Part shown: in pieces, positions 60,735 through 64,000 of the stretch
Position numbering within the stretch: the stretch's first letter is position 1
How the letters are laid out: each line of letters begins with the position of its first letter
Assembly (NCBI GenBank): GCA_022266195.1
Contig: WHVY01000001.1
Location: forward strand, 6,448,001-6,512,000
Reading direction: 5' to 3'
Source: Tetranychus cinnabarinus
Lineage: Eukaryota > Arthropoda > Arachnida > Trombidiformes > Tetranychidae
DNA: 64,000 nt
Translations under genes and position numbers: made by a program
The notes under the pieces: model-generated
Seen by the model: the letters and a program-made list of their open reading frames with translations, nothing else
Database searches by the model: none
What the model was told of the DNA's origin: nothing

Positions 60735-61301
60735 ATGTCTTCATCTAACAAAAAGTTTTATCCTTCTCCAGTTGAGAAACGTGAAGAAATGCAACATAAA
60801 TGGTTAATCGAATGGTATCATCTTAATTATGAAATTATGAAATTTTGTGAAATTCCATGTTTGCCTCCAGTCGAAGGATTAATTCAAGATTTAGTTGTTC
60901 ATAAATCTCTTGAAAGATCTTCCATTTCTTCATGTGAAAGTATTGGTGGTTGCAGTTCAAGTGGAGATGATAGATCACCAAAACGAATCCATGTAAGCAA
61001 TATTCCTTTTAGATTCAGAGAACCTGATTTAAGGAAACTTTTTGGTGCTTATGGACCCATTTTAGATGTTGAAATTATTTTCAATGAAAGAGGTTCAAAA
61101 GGATTTGGTTTTCTTACATTTGCCCATTCTGATGATGCCATGAGAGCCAAAAAGGAGTTAGATGGTATTACAGTGGAAGGACGAAAAATAGAAGTCAATG
61201 ACGCGACTGTTAAAGGTCAAGCAAAGAAACCAAAAGAATATTCAGCCATTTTTGACAGATTCTCCATAACAGATACCAACTCATCAGTTCGAGGTTTATA
61301 A
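60735..61301 (+). CDS. Intronless Rbfox-like single-RRM protein, right copy
   Basis: Encodes the same 188-residue protein as the divergent gene at 60360. The frame is open 11 codons further upstream, but without an ATG; the ATG at 60735 is chosen because the arms become identical there and it equals the only start of the other copy. RRM residues about 84-159 keep the Fox-1 RNA-contact residues (PFRFR, GFGFLTF). The near-identity of the two coding regions implies recent duplication or ongoing gene conversion. Both frames being intact implies selection or very young age. A short Fox RRM protein without the effector C terminus might act as a competitor of full-length Rbfox; this is inference. 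Confidence 0.9.
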   Translation: MSSSNKKFYPSPVEKREEMQHKWLIEWYHLNYEIMKFCEIPCLPPVEGLIQDLVVHKSLERSSISSCESIGGCSSSGDDRSPKRIHVSNIPFRFREPDLRKLFGAYGPILDVEIIFNERGSKGFGFLTFAHSDDAMRAKKELDGITVEGRKIEVNDATVKGQAKKPKEYSAIFDRFSITDTNSSVRGL

Positions 61302-62283
61302 TTAACTTCTAACGTCTATTTTCAAATTTCTTTTTCTTTTTTAAACTTAAAATCAATTTATTTATCAAATATCATCCATTTAACTAAATATTTATAACTC
61401 AGGTAAAAATACCAGTCTACCTTTTCTTATGAAAAACCATGTACATTTTGCCATCTTTTTAAAAAAACCACGATATCAATTATCGTTATTTATATTCACG
61501 ATTATTTGGTGTAAAAATCAAATGTTAATTAATGACCCAAAAATTGTCACCACTTTATAAATCTATTCAATTATTTTTATTAATAAATAGCTATCAAGCA
61601 ATTTACGAAAATATCATTTACCTGAAAAATTTACTTAGCATGTAAAGAAACAACTTATAGCAAGAGTAACATGCTTTGCCTAGTGAATTGTATTCAACTT
61701 CTAAATGATGAGAGTATGTCTGTGAAACATTCGCGGTTTCCGCCAGAGGATTCTACCAATGATGGGCTGACTTCCTACTGATTACTGAATATCAATTCTT
61801 TGAATTTTTCGCAAAAAAGGTATTTATTTTATTATGGCAATTATTCTAATTAACGATTAAAAAATTGCCTTTCTTTCATAATTCTAACCTATTCTTTGCA
61901 TTGACCAGAAGATAATCAGCAAATTCAAGAAATCAAATTCAGCTGAAAAGATTATTTAACAATTAAAGAAGCTATTTAAATCAAGAATCTTTCCTTTAAC
62001 TGGTAAATTGTATTCAAGAGCTAATGATGAAAACTGTTGTGAAACATCCGCGGTTTCCTCCAGAGGTTTTACTAATCCCCCAAATAATGATGGTGAAGGT
62101 GCATCTGATTATTGAATATAAATTCTTTTAAACTTTTCTGAAAAGCATTTATTTTATTATGGAAATGAATTTTATTGATAGAGAGTACAAAAATGAAAAT
62201 TTTAGAATCAAATTGGATCAAATTATCAAGAAAACAAAAATTATTACCGTGATTTTAGTTATTTAATTTTATTATTATGGTAA
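61302..62283. repeat. Right-arm non-coding repeats
   Basis: 61302 to about 61650 is almost identical, inverted, to about 59440-59793. From there to 62283 it matches the left-arm unit with lower identity, including TTCGCGGTTTCCGCCAGAGG near 61731 and TCCGCGGTTTCCTCCAGAGG near 62048. This is the 3' flank shared by the Rbfox-like gene and the coiled-coil gene, which end towards each other. No gene is seen in it. Confidence 0.75.
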
Positions 62284-63762
62284 TTATTTAGCAAATTTTG
62301 TGGGTTTACGTTTATATGCGCGCTTAGAAACTCTGAGAGGATCTTGAGAGCCTCGTTCATCTTTCATATTCATGATCATATCCAATGGGTCATCAAGAAG
62401 CTCATAACTAGCAGGTTGAATTGTTTTGAAGCATTTACGATTAGATGATTGACTCGAACATGAAGGTTTATCTTGAGAGCAACTAACCACTGGTTGAACA
62501 ACAGCTGGAGTAGATGGCTGTGGAGGGGCCATTTCAACTAAATTTGATTGCTCTATGACTTTTACTTGTTCTGATTGAGAGCTAACAGTCGATTCACCAA
62601 TACTTGCAGATCCCTCTTTAAGCAGATTGATTTTATTTTTCAATTCACAGATCTCTTGTTCCAATTCCTTCTCTTCTTCATCATCATCATTTTCATCACC
62701 TTGTTCTTTTTCACTTTGTTTCCAAATAGAATACTCTTTTTCAATCATTGATATTTTGATTTCCAGGTCCTGATTTTCCTTCTCTAGACGCACCGATTCT
62801 TCCATAGTTGCAGATAAATTCATACCAGTTTCCTCAATGTATTTCTGGCGAGCAGCTTCTTGGGCCAATAATTCACTTTTCTGATCATTGAATAACAAGA
62901 GTCTGGTATCGTTGGCAAGATCCATCGCTTCAACTTGGTTGGAAAGATTGGTATCCAATTCTAAGAGGTTTGCTCTCTCTTCAGTTTTCTCTAAAATAAT
63001 AGTCTCAAGTTCTATAAGACGTTTTTGATTAGCATCGATTTCAATTTGTTTGGCTTCCATAAATGAATACTTTTCTTCAATGTCTTTAAACTTATCCATT
63101 TGTTTAGCTATGGTTTCATTTATTCCCTCTTCTTGTTTTTTGGCTACAAGCAAACCATCGTTCAAACTCTTCTTCAATTCATTGTTACTTTTCAACAGAG
63201 ATTGTTTCTCAGATTCCAGTCGGTGTAATTTGCTGGATACATCTTGCAGCAAAGCTTCTCTTTTCCGAATCTGTATTGAGCTTAAAAAACTAAAATCTTC
63301 AGCTTCTTTACAACGCTTCTTTTTTTCGATGATTCTTTTTTCAATCTCTTCAATATCTGCCTTTTTCCTTTCAATATCCAACTTTATTTGATCTTCCCAG
63401 GACAACATCTTTTTTTTCAGAGTTTTTATTATAACATGTCTCGAGGTCAACTCTTTTGTTGACTTGTTGTCTGTAATGTATTCACAAATTGCAGCCAAGA
63501 AACGATGAACTCGCTTTAGTCTATGTATCTCATGAATTAATCTTTCCAGCTGGGCTTTTACTGAATTGAATAAATCATAGGTTACGCCATCAGCAGATTT
63601 CTCAATATCAGCAACAATTTTTTCTATCTCCTCTAATTTGGCAGCAATTTTGTTGAAATCAGAATCAGATTTTTGTTTAACAGCTTCCAGATTTTGGCGA
63701 TTAGCTTCCAATCGACTAATAATAGGAGCTAAACAGACGTTTCGCTTCTCAATTAATTCCAT
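62284..63762 (-). CDS. Coiled-coil protein of unknown function
   Basis: Single-exon gene encoding 492 residues from the ATG at 63762 (MELIEKRNVCLAPIISRLEA); the frame is open a few codons upstream through a GTG only. Residues 20 to about 400 are Glu/Lys/Leu-rich with heptad-like spacing, interrupted near 360-370 by an acidic DENDDDEEEKE stretch. About 400-450 is a Ser/Pro/Gln-rich linker (APPQPSTPAVVQPVV). The tail is basic (RVSKRAYKRKPTKFAK), a possible nuclear localisation signal. The overall plan, long coiled coil plus basic tail, fits a structural, centrosomal, kinetochore or chromatin protein, but I recognise no family. Lack of introns and presence in a duplicated block suggest a young or retroposed gene. 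A truncated relative lies at 57016-57547. Confidence 0.8.
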   Translation of the reverse strand: MELIEKRNVCLAPIISRLEANRQNLEAVKQKSDSDFNKIAAKLEEIEKIVADIEKSADGVTYDLFNSVKAQLERLIHEIHRLKRVHRFLAAICEYITDNKSTKELTSRHVIIKTLKKKMLSWEDQIKLDIERKKADIEEIEKRIIEKKKRCKEAEDFSFLSSIQIRKREALLQDVSSKLHRLESEKQSLLKSNNELKKSLNDGLLVAKKQEEGINETIAKQMDKFKDIEEKYSFMEAKQIEIDANQKRLIELETIILEKTEERANLLELDTNLSNQVEAMDLANDTRLLLFNDQKSELLAQEAARQKYIEETGMNLSATMEESVRLEKENQDLEIKISMIEKEYSIWKQSEKEQGDENDDDEEEKELEQEICELKNKINLLKEGSASIGESTVSSQSEQVKVIEQSNLVEMAPPQPSTPAVVQPVVSCSQDKPSCSSQSSNRKCFKTIQPASYELLDDPLDMIMNMKDERGSQDPLRVSKRAYKRKPTKFAK

Positions 63763-64000
63763 AGTCGAGATCTCTTGAAACACTGAATATTAATAAACAA
63801 CTGAAGATGATCACAAAAAAATAAAATTAAACTAAACGAGTGAGAAAATTCAAACAGAAACAAAAATTAATTAAGCTTTTCACTTGGAAAGAGAAAAGTT
63901 CGAAAATAAGAAGATTGTGAGGCGCCAAGTTTAAAAATTACCAACCTGCTTAAGATGAAATTGTTTTTGATATTTATGCATGTCATAAGTTAAAATTAAT
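63763..64000. other. Upstream flank of the coiled-coil gene
   Basis: AT-rich sequence that should hold the minus-strand promoter and 5' UTR. A GAGGCGCCAAG patch near 63919 resembles the GGCGCT/AGCGCC elements of the 60.5-kb spacer only in its core. No other feature is visible before the window ends. Confidence 0.3.

Noticed and set aside
1..64000. CRISPR array, bacterial operon or prophage
   Set aside because: Spliced genes and animal orthologues show eukaryotic nuclear DNA; the only regular array (52.4-53.2 kb) has long contiguous units without spacers.

Overview
The window looks like AT-rich nuclear DNA (roughly two-thirds A+T) from an arthropod. Genes have GT-AG introns, AATAAA signals downstream of several stop codons, and clear animal orthologues (RPB8, catalase, ERCC1, Arp1/centractin, Rbfox). 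Compact genes with short introns beside degraded mariner pieces and recent gene duplications would fit a mite, possibly a spider mite. That assignment is an impression, not something the sequence proves.

Layout. 1-7.7 kb is a compact housekeeping block: the 3' end of RPB8 (+), a five-exon catalase with an N-terminal signal-like leader (+), single-exon ERCC1 (-), and six-exon Arp1 (+) arranged head to head with ERCC1. 7.7-41.4 kb is almost gene-free. It holds a candidate distant first coding exon of Rbfox at 10.39 kb. It also holds an island of debris at 16.5-22 kb: two mariner transposase fragments, a short inverted-repeat element, hairpins, a small two-exon gene of unknown function, and two damaged endonuclease/exonuclease/phosphatase (EEP) genes in convergent orientation.

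41.4-56.7 kb carries the rest of Rbfox, a neuronal/muscle-type splicing regulator. Its 54-, 93- and 61-nt exons have the same sizes as those recalled for vertebrate RBFOX genes, and UGCAUG sites (the motif the protein binds) lie in its introns. One intron contains a 369-bp inverted-repeat element with a tRNA-like promoter. Another contains a 2-kb palindrome built from a fragment of a membrane-protein gene and a ~155-bp tandem repeat.

57-63.8 kb is a large imperfect inverted duplication just downstream of Rbfox. At its centre two intronless Rbfox-like genes with identical 188-residue proteins diverge from a 373-bp spacer. Further out, one arm keeps an intact coiled-coil gene and the other only a truncated, mutated copy. 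The most unusual feature of the window is this pair of minimal single-RRM Rbfox paralogues next to their probable parent. They could compete with full-length Rbfox for UGCAUG sites, but that is inference.

Exon boundaries were assigned by eye from splice consensus, reading phase and remembered family sequence. No search or alignment program was run.
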